Part shown: piece by piece, positions 45,952 through 57,311 of the stretch
Numbering within the stretch: position 1 is the stretch's first letter
Layout of the letters: the number at the start of each line of letters is the position of its first letter
Notes under the pieces: generated by a model
Database searches by the model: none
What the model was told of the DNA's origin: nothing
Seen by the model: the letters and a program-made list of their open reading frames with translations, nothing else
Position numbers and translations under genes: made by a program
From: Profftia sp020342455
Lineage (GTDB): Bacteria > Pseudomonadota > Gammaproteobacteria > Enterobacterales > Enterobacteriaceae
Length of the DNA stretch: 64,000 bases
Direction: 5' to 3'
NCBI RefSeq assembly: GCF_020342455.1
Contig: NZ_CP080506.1
Coordinates: 992,001-1,056,000, forward strand

Positions 45952-46853
45952 ATCTAAGGATACTATTAATATCTAACTATATAAAAATATATTGTATAAT
46001 ATCATAGTTTAGTTTACATAAACTATATCAATTAGAAAAAGCAAGATAAATAAAAATTGCATAAAAAATTTAAAAAACATTAACTAAGATTATTTGAATA
46101 ATACATTAGATAGAGATTATCTAGCACTTTTAGCTAATTAGATTGAATTAATATTATTATTAAATATCTATTTAACTAATAACATTACTATTTATTAAAG
46201 GTATTATGTTTTATTAAATATTTATCATAGGATATAGAAAAATTCTATTTTATATTTAAAATTAAAATACACCGTATATAAAAATTTAAATTTAGAGAAT
46301 TAATTATTTTTTTAGCTTATATCTGCGTAACAAGTACTGTATGTAAAATTGACCATATTATCTACACAGATAATTGTTATATGTACAAAACATAGTTTAA
46401 TATTAGTTTTTGTATTTTATTATATAACTTCTAAAAAAGTATATAATAAAATTTTTTTATAATTTCGTATTGTAACGACAGATAATTTAGTATGAATACT
46501 ATTTATATAGTAGAAAAATTATAACAGATAATAAAAAATCTTAAAATTTGTATAATGTACTTAAAATATTTAATGTTTTAATTTCTTAAAATAAATATTA
46601 TTTTCAGTACAGTAGACTACTAATAATATCTATAATTATATTAATATAGCTCTTATTGAATATATTAATATTTATTTTTAATAAAATATTAATATGATTA
46701 TTTAATGTAGCTCACATCTAATATGTAAGTTACTATAAAAATAATTACATAGAAATAAATCTAACAATTAATTACTTTAATAAAAGTATAATTACAGAGA
46801 AAAAATTAAATTTTAATTATATAACTATTCCATTATATTTTATAAATAATACA

Positions 46854-47657
46854 ATGCAACAATACCGTATAGTTCGCAAACGTTTTGGACAAAATTTTCT
46901 TATCGATCAGTATGTTATTGATCGCATAGTATCTTTTATTCAACCATTGCATAATCAAGCGATGGTTGAGATAGGACCAGGTTTAGGATCACTTACTAAG
47001 TCTATTATTAAGTATATAGATAGATTAACTGTTATAGAAATTGACCGTGATTTAGTAAGACAATTATCAGAACATCCTTTTATTAGTCATAAATTAAATA
47101 TTTACCAGCAAGATGTTATGACTATTAATTTTAGTAAATTATCTCACGAACTAGGTCAGATACTGCGTATATTTGGTAATTTACCCTATAATATCTCAAC
47201 TCATTTAATACTCCACTTGTTCACCTATATTAATGTGATTAGAGACTTGCATTTTATGTTACAAAAAGAGGTAGTCAATCGTCTCTCTGCTGTTCCAAAC
47301 GGAAAGGAGTATGGTCGTTTAACTATTATCACACAATATTATTGTAAAGTAGTTAGATTATTAGAAGTACCACCACAAGCATTCTGTCCAGTACCTAAAG
47401 TAAACTCAACTCTAGTTAGGTTAGTTCCACGTACAAATATTTTACACCCAGTAAAAAATATTAATATGTTAAGTTATATTACTTATGTAGCTTTTAATCA
47501 ACGCCGTAAAACGGTACGTAATAGCTTAGGACATCTTTTTAAACCACAACAATTAGTAGAAATTGGAATAGATCCTAAACAACGAGCAGAAAATATATCT
47601 ATAGAAAATTATTGTAAACTTACTAATTTGTTTTATACTAAATCACTAAAGACCTAA
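46854..47657 (+). CDS. ksgA: 16S rRNA dimethyladenosine transferase
   Basis: Dimethylates two adjacent adenosines near the 3' end of 16S rRNA late in small-subunit assembly. The 267 residues compare with 273 in E. coli. The RKRFGQNFL start, SAM-binding [10 protein letters not shown] (39-48), catalytic NLPYNIS (109-115), and C-terminal [13 protein letters not shown] are all present. No strong ribosome binding site is visible before the ATG. In E. coli it is followed by apaG and apaH; apaG is missing here. Confidence 0.97.
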   Translation: MQQYRIVRKRFGQNFLIDQYVIDRIVSFIQPLHNQAMVEIGPGLGSLTKSIIKYIDRLTVIEIDRDLVRQLSEHPFISHKLNIYQQDVMTINFSKLSHELGQILRIFGNLPYNISTHLILHLFTYINVIRDLHFMLQKEVVNRLSAVPNGKEYGRLTIITQYYCKVVRLLEVPPQAFCPVPKVNSTLVRLVPRTNILHPVKNINMLSYITYVAFNQRRKTVRNSLGHLFKPQQLVEIGIDPKQRAENISIENYCKLTNLFYTKSLKT

Positions 47658-48243
47658 ATATGAAGTAATTGCTAATAAAGTATAATTATATATAAAATAT
47701 AAATTTTCTTTTTACCTTTATTTTGATAAAATCAGATAAAATGTAAGTAGATAAGATCATTAAAATATTTTATATATTTAACTATGCTTATGTTTCTTTA
47801 TTTTTATTGAGTATTACTAATAAGTTAATATATATATTATATACGCTTAAAGAAATGATACAAACAATTATTCAAAACAGTAATTATAATTAAAAATTGA
47901 TATAATCAATAGATTAGATTATCTCTTAAATTAATAATGATTATTTAAATATATAAAAATAATTTATTTAAGAAATTTATATTTTAGATCTTTAATATCT
48001 AGAAATCTAATTAATAAATTACTAATTTTATATATTATAAATTTTAATATTTTACTAACTACATAACTACCTAAAATACCCATAAATAATATAATATTTT
48101 TAGATAATTTACTATTTTAATATTAAATACCTACTATTATTTTATTCTTGGGTATAAAAACACTTACTCTCAGTTACAGTATCAATATATCCATAAAATA
48201 ATTACAACTTGATTTTAGCAAGAACTAAAATGGAGTGCATTGA
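47658..48243. other. Former apaG position between ksgA and apaH
   Basis: apaG lies here in E. coli. No trace of its sequence can be read in 586 bases of AT-rich DNA. The apaH ribosome binding site (GGAG) is at the right end. Confidence 0.7.
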
Positions 48244-49068
48244 ATGTCCACCTTACTAATTGGTGATATACATGGTTGTTATCAAGAATTACGAATTCTA
48301 TCCAAAAAAGTTAACTTTAATCCTATTAAAGATACATTATGGTTAACTGGAGATTTAGTATCTCGGGGGCCACAGTCTATGGAAGTACTACGTTATATAA
48401 AATCTCTAGGTAGTAGTGCTCGCATAGTATTAGGAAATCATGATTTGCATCTTTTAGCTGTCTATGCAGGGATTCATCGTGATAAAATCAAGTATACAAG
48501 TAATCCACTATTAAATGCCGATGATTCTGATCATATCATACACTGGTTGCGTTGCCAACCAATTCTACAAGTTGATCACGATCTTAAACTAATAATGTCA
48601 CACGCTGGTATTACCCCTCAATGGGATATAAAGACTGCACAACTTTGTGCCAGAGAAATTGAAGACTCTCTTAGTAGTAATAGCTACCCGTTATTATTAC
48701 ATGCTATGTATGGTGACACACCCAATAGTTGGATGAAAGGTCTTCTTACTGGTCTACAACGATTACGTTTTGCTACTAATGCATTTACTCGTATGCGTTA
48801 TTGCTTTCCAGGTGGTGAACTAGATATGATTTATAAAGATCATCCTAACCAAACTCCTCCACCACTTAAACCATGGTTTAATTTACCGAGTAAAATTCTC
48901 GATGAAGGGTATTCTATAATCTTTGGTCACTGGGCATCTTTAAGGGGTCAAGGGACTCCACCATTGATATACGCGCTAGATACTGGATGTTGCTGGGGTA
49001 ATCATTTAACCATGTTGCGCTGGGAAGATAAAAAATACTTTACCCAACCTTGTATATCATGCAAGTAA
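48244..49068 (+). CDS. apaH: Diadenosine tetraphosphatase
   Basis: Symmetrically hydrolyses Ap4A and related dinucleotides to ADP, and in E. coli also removes Np4 caps from RNA. The 274 residues compare with 280 in E. coli. The metallophosphatase motifs GDIHG (7-11), GDLVSRG (36-42), GNHDLH (64-69) and the later SHAGI and GHWASL histidine segments are present. A GGAG site precedes the ATG. It is convergent with folA, as in E. coli. Confidence 0.97.
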   Translation: MSTLLIGDIHGCYQELRILSKKVNFNPIKDTLWLTGDLVSRGPQSMEVLRYIKSLGSSARIVLGNHDLHLLAVYAGIHRDKIKYTSNPLLNADDSDHIIHWLRCQPILQVDHDLKLIMSHAGITPQWDIKTAQLCAREIEDSLSSNSYPLLLHAMYGDTPNSWMKGLLTGLQRLRFATNAFTRMRYCFPGGELDMIYKDHPNQTPPPLKPWFNLPSKILDEGYSIIFGHWASLRGQGTPPLIYALDTGCCWGNHLTMLRWEDKKYFTQPCISCK

Positions 49069-49094
49069 AATTAAAATAAATAATTATTTTACTT
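49063..49094 (+). terminator. Hairpin overlapping the apaH stop codon
   Basis: A 9-bp perfect stem (AAGTAAAAT with ATTTTACTT, 14-base loop) starts in the last sense codon of apaH, so its TAA lies in the stem; CTTTATATATT follows. Placement suggests the apaH terminator. The stem contains few G-C pairs, so confidence is moderate. Confidence 0.5.
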
Positions 49095-51008
49095 CTTTAT
49101 ATATTATAGTAGGTTAATTAAAATATAAAATTATTATTTTAATCATCAAACCGTCAGATAGTAATATACATAATTATTCATATTACTATTGATTAGAATT
49201 ATTGTAAAAGTATAATTTATATTATAATATTTCTTATCCCTACTATATTTTTAGTGTGTAGTAAAATTACTATTTAATTATTTTATATATGATATAATAG
49301 TGAATATATATACCTTGTCTCAAGAATCTTATACAGAGTTACATAATGTATTTAAATTTAATAAATCCTTAATTAATTAGGATTAATCTGTATACCCATG
49401 AGTTGTAAAAATATAATAAAAATTAATCTTAGTATATAAAAACTAGTACCCCAATAATTTTATTAATTTATTGAATAATAAATATAAAAATATTTATAGA
49501 ATAGTAACTTGATATTTAGTTAAATTATATTAATTAATGTATATAGAAATTTTAAACAAGTAAGTAATACTTACTATTTCTTAATTTTATACATATTTCT
49601 TAGAATTCAGAAATTATATAATATTATAATATTTTATTATTGATGTAGTTTATCGCAACTAGATAAATTAAAAAATTAATTTATATAAAATATATTTATC
49701 ATAATAATATTAAAGTAATAATGCAACTCCTCAATTATTTATCTATATTAAGTATTTAAGCTAAAAATTAGATGCAGTAACAAAATTTTTAAAATTTATT
49801 ATAACTATAATCTTTATTATAAGAACATATCAATTGATCCTTGAATATAATTTTTATTATATTACAAATAAGTAAGAAATTATAAATATTATTTTATTGG
49901 TACCATAGTTAATTTTAATAGAAATTATTAAATAAATACCTTATACTTTAAGTTAATTTTAGATTTATAATCTAAAATAAATACGCTTTATATAAAATAA
50001 ACTTATTTATTAAGTAATTATATCTATAATTAAGAGATAATTAATAATTATTTTAGTAAAAATATCACTATATAGAATTAGATATATACAAAATAGAATA
50101 TTAAAATCATCTATAATATAATATATAACAAATGAATATTATATTTTTTTACTGAGAAAGATGTACTTAGCTTGACTACTCAAATATATAAAAATTTTTA
50201 AACTCGTATGAATCAAGTAATTTATACTGATAACTAGAACTAGAAATTTAAACATTTATAGTACAAATATTAAAATTTAAAAATACCTAAAATATTGTAA
50301 TACCTTTGTTTTTAAGAAAAGAAAATATATTCAATCTATTGATACAAAAAATAAAAACAGATTAAATAATTTTAAATATTTTTAATATTAAAAACTCAAT
50401 ATTAAAAAATATTCTAAAATGTATTATTAATTTTATTAAATTAAAAATTTTAAATAATATTTTTTACATAAATTAACTAATAAAGTCATATTAACAATAA
50501 TTAGTAATTACAATTACTTTGATTAATAGTCTAATTAATACGACTATAAATTAATAATTTTAGAGTTATATTTAGACATATTTTATGTACTATATAAATA
50601 TTAAGATAATTTTATAAATTATTATAGTAATAAATCTTTAATTACAGTATAGTGTATAAATATAAATAATTATTATATGATAAACTATCAGGACTGTAAT
50701 TTTAACAAAAATGACTAGTGATATATAAATCATAATCCATGGTTATTATTATACATTATTATAAATTAAATTACTTAATCTTATAAAAACTAATAATTTT
50801 ATAAAAATTAATTTTAAAACTAAAAGATATCTTAAAAAGACAAAGTATTTAATAAAGATTACCAAATATATAATTATATTATATTAAGTAATAAAAGTTT
50901 TTAAGGATTAAAATAATATTAATTATATTAATAATATAATATTAATTATATTAATAATATATAGAATAAATAACCTCATGTTGATTTATATGACATATAA
51001 AACTAATT
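49095..51008. other. Gene-free spacer between convergent apaH and folA
   Basis: About 1.9 kb without a gene. It holds a 10-bp hairpin with a 3-base loop (49956-49978) and a two-copy 24-base direct repeat that is itself nearly palindromic (about 50914-50961). Both ends receive transcripts, so terminators are expected, and the apaH hairpin and these elements are the candidates. Confidence 0.7.
50914..50961. repeat. Two-copy 24-base AT-only direct repeat
   Basis: Two adjacent copies of a 24-base unit made only of A and T (AATATTAATTATATTAATAA followed by TATA or similar). It is a local duplication of simple sequence just beyond folA on the minus strand. Confidence 0.65.
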
Positions 51009-51494
51009 TTAGCATTTGTCGAGAATCTCAAAATAATAATAGTCATTTATACTATTATTAGTATGAAATTCAATAAATTTACTTTTCCATGTATACTTTG
51101 AATAATCTGGAAAGTAAGTATCTCCATCTATCTTGATATCAAGATGAGTTAAATACATACGCTTAGCAAGTGGCATAAATTGCGTGTAAATACTACTACC
51201 ACCAATAACTACCACCTCTTGGTTTACTCTATCATAAGCAGCAATAATAGCTGACTCAAGTGATGTAACCCAAGTAACTCTATTATCTTTATGTGGTTGT
51301 TTGCTTAATACAATATTATGTCGCCGGGGTAGAGGATGGCCAATAGATTCAAATGTTCTACGACCCATAATTACTGTTTTATCTAGTGTATTATATTTAA
51401 ACCAGGCAAGATCAGTGGGTAAATACCATGGTATTTCATTATTTATACCAATTACATGATTTGCAGTAAGCGCAGCAATTAAGCTAATATTCAT
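51009..51494 (-). CDS. folA: Dihydrofolate reductase
   Basis: Reduces dihydrofolate to tetrahydrofolate with NADPH. The chosen ATG at 51494 gives 161 residues beginning MNISLIAALT, near the 159 of E. coli; an upstream in-frame start at 51530 adds 12 residues without counterpart. IPWYLPTDLAWFK carries the catalytic acid Asp28, and GRRTFESIG, RVTWV, VIGGSSIY and GDTYFPD follow the family. No strong ribosome binding site is visible. It is convergent with apaH, as in E. coli. Confidence 0.97.
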   Translation of the reverse strand: MNISLIAALTANHVIGINNEIPWYLPTDLAWFKYNTLDKTVIMGRRTFESIGHPLPRRHNIVLSKQPHKDNRVTWVTSLESAIIAAYDRVNQEVVVIGGSSIYTQFMPLAKRMYLTHLDIKIDGDTYFPDYSKYTWKSKFIEFHTNNSINDYYYFEILDKC

Positions 51495-54223
51495 TATTAT
51501 GTACTTTATTGAGTAGAAAGTAAAAAGCATAAAATATATATTGAAATTCTAAATAAAAAAGGGTTTTAAAATATTTAAACTAACTTTAAATACAATATTT
51601 ATATTTTGTATTTTATAATACTTATTATTATCTTACTAAATAATGATATTATAGATAGTTAAATTAAATCAATATAGAAAATAAATATTATTTAAAAAAT
51701 AAATTTTTTATATTAAAATATCATCTAATATATTATTTTAATATAAAAATTTTTTATTTCAATTACTACTATATAAATATATTTTTATATAAAAGAAGTG
51801 GTATTATATATTTTATACTGAATAATATTAAATAGAATATACCATATTATGGGTTATCAATATTAAAATATCTAGCATTATTAGTATAAATTATAAGTAT
51901 TATAAAGTTAATTTTATTTAGCATAAACTTATGTATTTATGTGTGTAAAAAATTAAGAAAGAATTATTAGTAATATTTAAAATTATTATGTACCCTATAA
52001 ATAACCTATTATATTAAATTATTTCGATAAGAGAGTACTACTCTATATTTTATAAGCATATTCATTATAAATTACATAAATATGCTTTAATTATTATATC
52101 TCAATAATTTTTTTTATATAGATTCTATCTGAGTATATTATTGAAATAATATGGATTAAGTTTAGACTAAATATTAACCTATTTACCAAAATAAAAATAA
52201 GTTACTACTATAGTTTTTTATTAAAATATTATATTTAATTATTTCGTCCTAATTTTACTATATCAACGTTACTGTATAATTACTGAACAAGTTTACTAAA
52301 ATATAAAATTTATCATAGTATTAATAAGATAATATATCTATATAATTAGATCTTTATAAGAATAAGATTTAATTATTATTAATTTAATAAATATTTTAAA
52401 AATTTAATAAACATAAAATAATTAGACCGATAAGTCTATAATTTTTTGAATAGTTATTTATATAATAATTTATTAATTAGCTAACTAATTTTGCACAATA
52501 ATAAATATTAAGTAAATATTCTTTGCTATAAAAATAATTAAAATAATAAATCTACACTAGTATAGATACAATAGAAGTTTCAAATTAATATTTAAGTATA
52601 ATATAATACCTATTAACTTAATATAAATAATTATTTATACCATCATTATATAAGTAATTTTAGAGCCAAATATACTTATATATTAAGATCATGACCATAT
52701 ATTTTAGAAATATAAACTTTTGTTATCCTAAACAAAGATATTTGTATATAAATACAGCTAGATTATCTAGTAATACTTAAATTACCCATAAAAACGATTT
52801 TTCTTATAGATTATATAGTAATATAATTAAAGATATAATTCATCTTGTAATATTATTAATTAATAATACCTAATAATATTTTACTTAAAATTAATTAGTT
52901 TAAATTTAGTACTATTAAAATATAATTTTATAAGAATATATGTATATTGAATTATTCAAAACATTAATAATAACTTAAAAGGTTTTAAAAAAATAAACTG
53001 GGTAATATTAATTAGATTTGATTTAATATACTACTTAGTATATAAAAGTAAATATTTACAATTATTTTTTATTGATATTAATTATAGTTATAATAATTTA
53101 TTTATGATACTCTAACTATATAAAAATTAATAATTTTATTGATATAATCTATAGATTATTAATAAATTTTATATTATCTTATATTCATATTTATTAAATT
53201 TGATAGCAGAAATAACACTTAAATTAGCTAAAAAACAAGAGGTTTTATATTTAAGTATTGACTGTATTTATCTTATAGAAATAATCCTTTGAAATTAACT
53301 AGTAGAAATTAAACAAACTAACCAAATAAAAGTTTAATAAATAATAAATTATCTTCTTTATTATTGCATCCTTAGTTTAGCATTTAATTTATATCTGAAT
53401 GTATATAATTTTCATATATTAATAACAATATATGTTTCAATTTTTTAGTTCTTATAACCTATAAGGTTATAGTATTTTTATGGAAATAGATAGCTCTTAA
53501 ATATTTAAAATTTTAAAATAAATTAATTTAAACATTATAGCAAATTATATACCTTATGAATTATTTTAATGGATATGTAGTAGATATATAAAATCTAATA
53601 GTATGAAATAAATTAGCTATTTATTTATGTATTTGGTAAAAATAATATAGATTATAGATTATAGATTATTTATAATAAATATATCTAATGCTCTTGTGAT
53701 CATAGGATTTTTATCATCTTTTATATTATAAAATCATCTGATTTTTAAATATTTAATTTATTAATAAATATTAAGTCACTTGTACCATTAAAACTGTGTG
53801 TGAAGATAATGGATTGTATTGATACAAATAAAATTATATATAAATAGCAAATATCTTGCTAACTAATTAAATAGTATTACTACTACTATAGTAATATAAG
53901 TTATTAATTCTTGTGTAATTATGAGGTATATTTAATCTTGCTATTCAAGAATCAAAAATACTTTATTGTATGTAATACATAATATATTAATAGTAAGTCG
54001 GTAACCTTGATGTATTTATATTACACTAAGAGTGTAGATAATTAATTTAAATATATTTTAATAAAATATGATTAATCTATTAATATTAAAACTATAGTAA
54101 AACTAAAAAAATTATTAAATTAAGCAAGTATAACTCTATTTTAGAGAAAAGAAAAAATTTTTATAAATATTACTAAATAATTGCAGTAAATTTTTTATAA
54201 TTTAATATTGTAATTATATACAA
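51495..54223. other. Gene-free region between folA and sbcB
   Basis: About 2.7 kb of very AT-rich DNA with no coding-like stretch that I could support. A 7-bp GC-containing hairpin near 53454-53472 followed by T residues on the plus strand is terminator-like but has no gene. A TATAGAT-type triplication near 53647-53670 is a simple repeat. Confidence 0.7.
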
Positions 54224-55645
54224 TTAATTAATTAAATTTTGCATATAATCAAATAATAATTTAATATTAATTATCTTTTTCGTATCTTCTTTATAAAGAT
54301 CATACAACTCTTGTAGTTGTAAGTAATAACTTTGCAACCGCTCATAGTTTAATACTGTACGACGATGTAACTGCCAACATCTCTTTTCATCATCGGTAAG
54401 AGTCTCTGGAAAATTGCGTGCACGATAGCGGAATAATAAAGGCAGCATACGTTTATCTTGAAATTTTAAAGAAGACCATAAAAGATTATGTGGTAAACTT
54501 TCTCGAATAATTTTCATTGCACACTTATCATTGTCATTAAAGAAACCATCATAAAGTTGAGCATATACATTATCTGAGAGATTAAAAGGTTTAGAGTCAG
54601 CAAAAATAGCAACTACTTTTTCTTGTAATTCTGGATGAGTATGTAATATTTTTAGATTATATATACAACGTTGAATATCTAAATCAAAACGTAAAGCGTC
54701 TTCAGGACGCAATGTCTGTACTGGGGCTAAAACTGGACATTTATTAATATATACTAATTTTAGTGGTATTGGTAATTGATCCGATTGTAAGTCATGATGC
54801 TTTGTGTAAAAAAGTTTACGTAAATGATATATATCAAGGTCTAGTAATAAAGATATATCACCAGTAAGATCGCACATAATCACGGCGTTTTTATTGATAG
54901 GATGCCGCGCTAGTTGGGTTACTAAGCTTATATTACCTCTATATGCGCCAAATATTCCAGAAATATGTACCAAAGGTTTCTTAGTTGATATTCTGAGTAA
55001 CTCAGAAATTTTATATTTATTTCTTAATTGGAATAAATAATTAAACAGTTTCGGTTGAGCCTCCTTAACTAACTTTGCCAATGCAATGGTAGCGTATACA
55101 TCAGACATTGCATCATGAGCATTGTTATGTTTAATACCATTAAATTTAGATAAATATTCAAGTTTAAAGCTTGGTAAACCATGTTCATTTTTTGGCCAAT
55201 TAATTCCTTCAGGACGTAGAGAATAGCATGTGCGCATCACGTCAATTAAATCCCAACGGGAATTACCATTTTCCCAGCTATAAGAATAAGGATCGTAAAA
55301 ATTACGATAAAAGATATTTCGGGTAACTTCGTCATCAAAACTAATATTATTATAACCCATAACACAAGTACCAGGTACGCTAAACATCTGATGTATTTGT
55401 TTTGCAAAGTCAGATTCATTAATTCCACAAGATAAAGTAAACTGAGGGGTGATCCCAGTAACCATAACAGCAGCTGGTTGTGGTAGATAGTCATTAGACG
55501 GGCGACAATAGATTATTATAGGATCTTCGATAATATTAAAGTTCATATCAGTACGAATACCAGCAAATTGTGCTGGAAAATCTAATGCAGGATCTTGACC
55601 AAATGTTTCGTAATCATGAATGATAAAAGTATGCTTTAGTTTCAT
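54224..55645 (-). CDS. sbcB: Exodeoxyribonuclease I
   Basis: Processive 3' to 5' exonuclease on single-stranded DNA, acting in recombination and mismatch repair in relatives. The 473 residues compare with 475 in E. coli. The DEDD catalytic acids are visible: Asp11 and Glu13 in HDYETFG, the aspartate in SRWDLIDVMR, and the HNAHDAMSDV segment. The SH3-like and C-terminal domains are recognisable (NKCPVLAPV, DNVYAQLYDGFF, RYRARNFP). The ATG has no strong ribosome binding site. It stands alone. Keeping it while dam is lost shows selective retention of repair nucleases. Confidence 0.97.
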   Translation of the reverse strand: MKLKHTFIIHDYETFGQDPALDFPAQFAGIRTDMNFNIIEDPIIIYCRPSNDYLPQPAAVMVTGITPQFTLSCGINESDFAKQIHQMFSVPGTCVMGYNNISFDDEVTRNIFYRNFYDPYSYSWENGNSRWDLIDVMRTCYSLRPEGINWPKNEHGLPSFKLEYLSKFNGIKHNNAHDAMSDVYATIALAKLVKEAQPKLFNYLFQLRNKYKISELLRISTKKPLVHISGIFGAYRGNISLVTQLARHPINKNAVIMCDLTGDISLLLDLDIYHLRKLFYTKHHDLQSDQLPIPLKLVYINKCPVLAPVQTLRPEDALRFDLDIQRCIYNLKILHTHPELQEKVVAIFADSKPFNLSDNVYAQLYDGFFNDNDKCAMKIIRESLPHNLLWSSLKFQDKRMLPLLFRYRARNFPETLTDDEKRCWQLHRRTVLNYERLQSYYLQLQELYDLYKEDTKKIINIKLLFDYMQNLIN

Positions 55646-56513
55646 ATTTTTTAAACTAAATAATATTTAAATTATTATTTAAAATACTCTAATTTTATAA
55701 TACATGATTTTTATTGTGTGTTATCTAGATCTAAATATTGTTTAATCAATAAATTTATTTTCTATCTCAAGAAGTACTAGATACCATAATTAGTATATAT
55801 ATTTTTTCAAAAAAAATATATATCAAGCAATAAAAATTTTGTAAAAATAAAAACGAAAAATTATTTATACACTTATAAGGTATGATTTAGCCATTAGTAA
55901 TGCTTTAAAGTATTATTTAATTTTAATATTTTATGACTATTAAATATTTTATTAATTAATTAATAAATAAAATATTTAAACTTACTTATAATGTATTAAT
56001 ACACTAAAATTAGTATAAATATTATTTAATAAATTATTTATCTTTAAATGATATAATATTAATTTGTTGTTCATAACATTCTTAATTTTATACTGCTTAA
56101 ATATAAATTTATTTCTAACTTATTATTTTTATTAATATACACTAGTAATATCTGAAGAGTTATTAATAATTATTTAGCTCTTGCTGTATCTATAGTAATT
56201 ATTTATTGATATTAGAGTGTTTACTAAAATTATTTTTTATTAAAAAATAATTTATTAAGTTAAATAATAAGAGATACCACACACTAAATAAGATCTACTA
56301 AATAAAAAAACAAAACAAACTAGGATGAATTGATGTAATTTTAGAGAGCAAAACTAAGATATTAAATATTTTAAATGAATAAGTAATAATTTCTTACAGT
56401 ATATATGTATAATAATTTTGTATAATGATACTATAGCAAGGCAATTATTATCATAACAAAAATAAAATCGTAGTATAATAATATTCAGCGATAATACTCT
56501 GAGATTATTAAAT

Positions 56514-56549
56514 TAAACATAAACATAAACATAAAACATAAAACATAAA
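56514..56549. repeat. AAACAT-type short tandem repeat
   Basis: About five successive units of AAACAT or AAAACAT. This is a slippage-type simple repeat in gene-free DNA. Confidence 0.8.
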
Positions 56550-57197
56550 AGTATACGAGTATCAATAACTATACTCAACAATAATTTGTTTTCTTAAAAG
56601 ACGTATTATAATTAAATAATTAATTATAACTCATTAAGATTATCTTTACCCTAATTTTATATCTACTGTAAATCTAGAACTACATTGAACTTTAAATATT
56701 AAAAAACTGTTAAAGGTAATTACTTATATTGTAAATAATTATTAATATATCTATATTAATAGTATAGCTAAATTAAGTATGTTTTAATTTTCAACTCTAA
56801 ATGCAATATGCATTATCTATTGTAATAATTTATTTAATTTATATACTAATAAACAAAACTATCTTAAAAACTTTAATATTTTAAACAACTGAGTAAATCT
56901 ATTTTTAGTAAACTATTAAAAATATTATTTTAATAATATATGCTCCTCTATCTCTCTAAGTCACTTTAATTTCAATATATTTAATAATACTTTATATAAA
57001 GTAATTCCTTAAAAGAATAATTATAACGTTCTATACGATGATAATATTTAGTTATTTTAGTATTAATAAAGCTATATAATTCAGAATATAACGAGGTTAT
57101 TTAGTATATAATACTAACTGAATTTTATGTAGTTATCTCTAGTTTTATAAAAAATAAGTTAGTATGTTATACTAACAATAGATATTGTTATTAATAA

Positions 57198-57311
57198 CTA
57201 TATATTGTATAAATCTTTAGTGATATCTATTTCTTTATTTTGCAATACAATACATAATCTCCATCTACTAGGCTGAAAGCGTAATAATGTTTTTAGTATT
57301 TTAGGATCTAA
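57198..57311 (-). pseudogene. Unidentified 37-codon coding-like remnant
   Basis: An open stretch with ordinary amino acid composition (LDPKILKTLLRF then QPSRWRLCIVLQNKEIDI) and higher G+C than its surroundings. An ATG lies four codons upstream but is cut off by a TAA. I could not identify it. It is most simply the middle or end of a decayed gene. Confidence 0.35.

Larger units (their letters stand above)
42007..46853. other. Long eroded region between lptM and ksgA
   Basis: About 4.8 kb with no supportable gene. It holds hairpins at 42891-42926 (12 bp), 43613-43647 (16 bp) and 45924-45949 (11 bp with a following T run). A 62-codon frame at 43005-43193 starts with TTG and is hydrophobic chance-like sequence. 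Slightly less AT-rich, coding-like but interrupted minus-strand pieces lie near 45350-45550. Remains of dapF, xerC, pdxA or surA, the E. coli neighbours of lptM and ksgA, were looked for by eye and not found. Confidence 0.65.

Noticed and set aside
51495..51530. 12-residue N-terminal extension of FolA
   Set aside because: E. coli FolA starts at the position of the ATG at 51494; the extra residues are unmatched.
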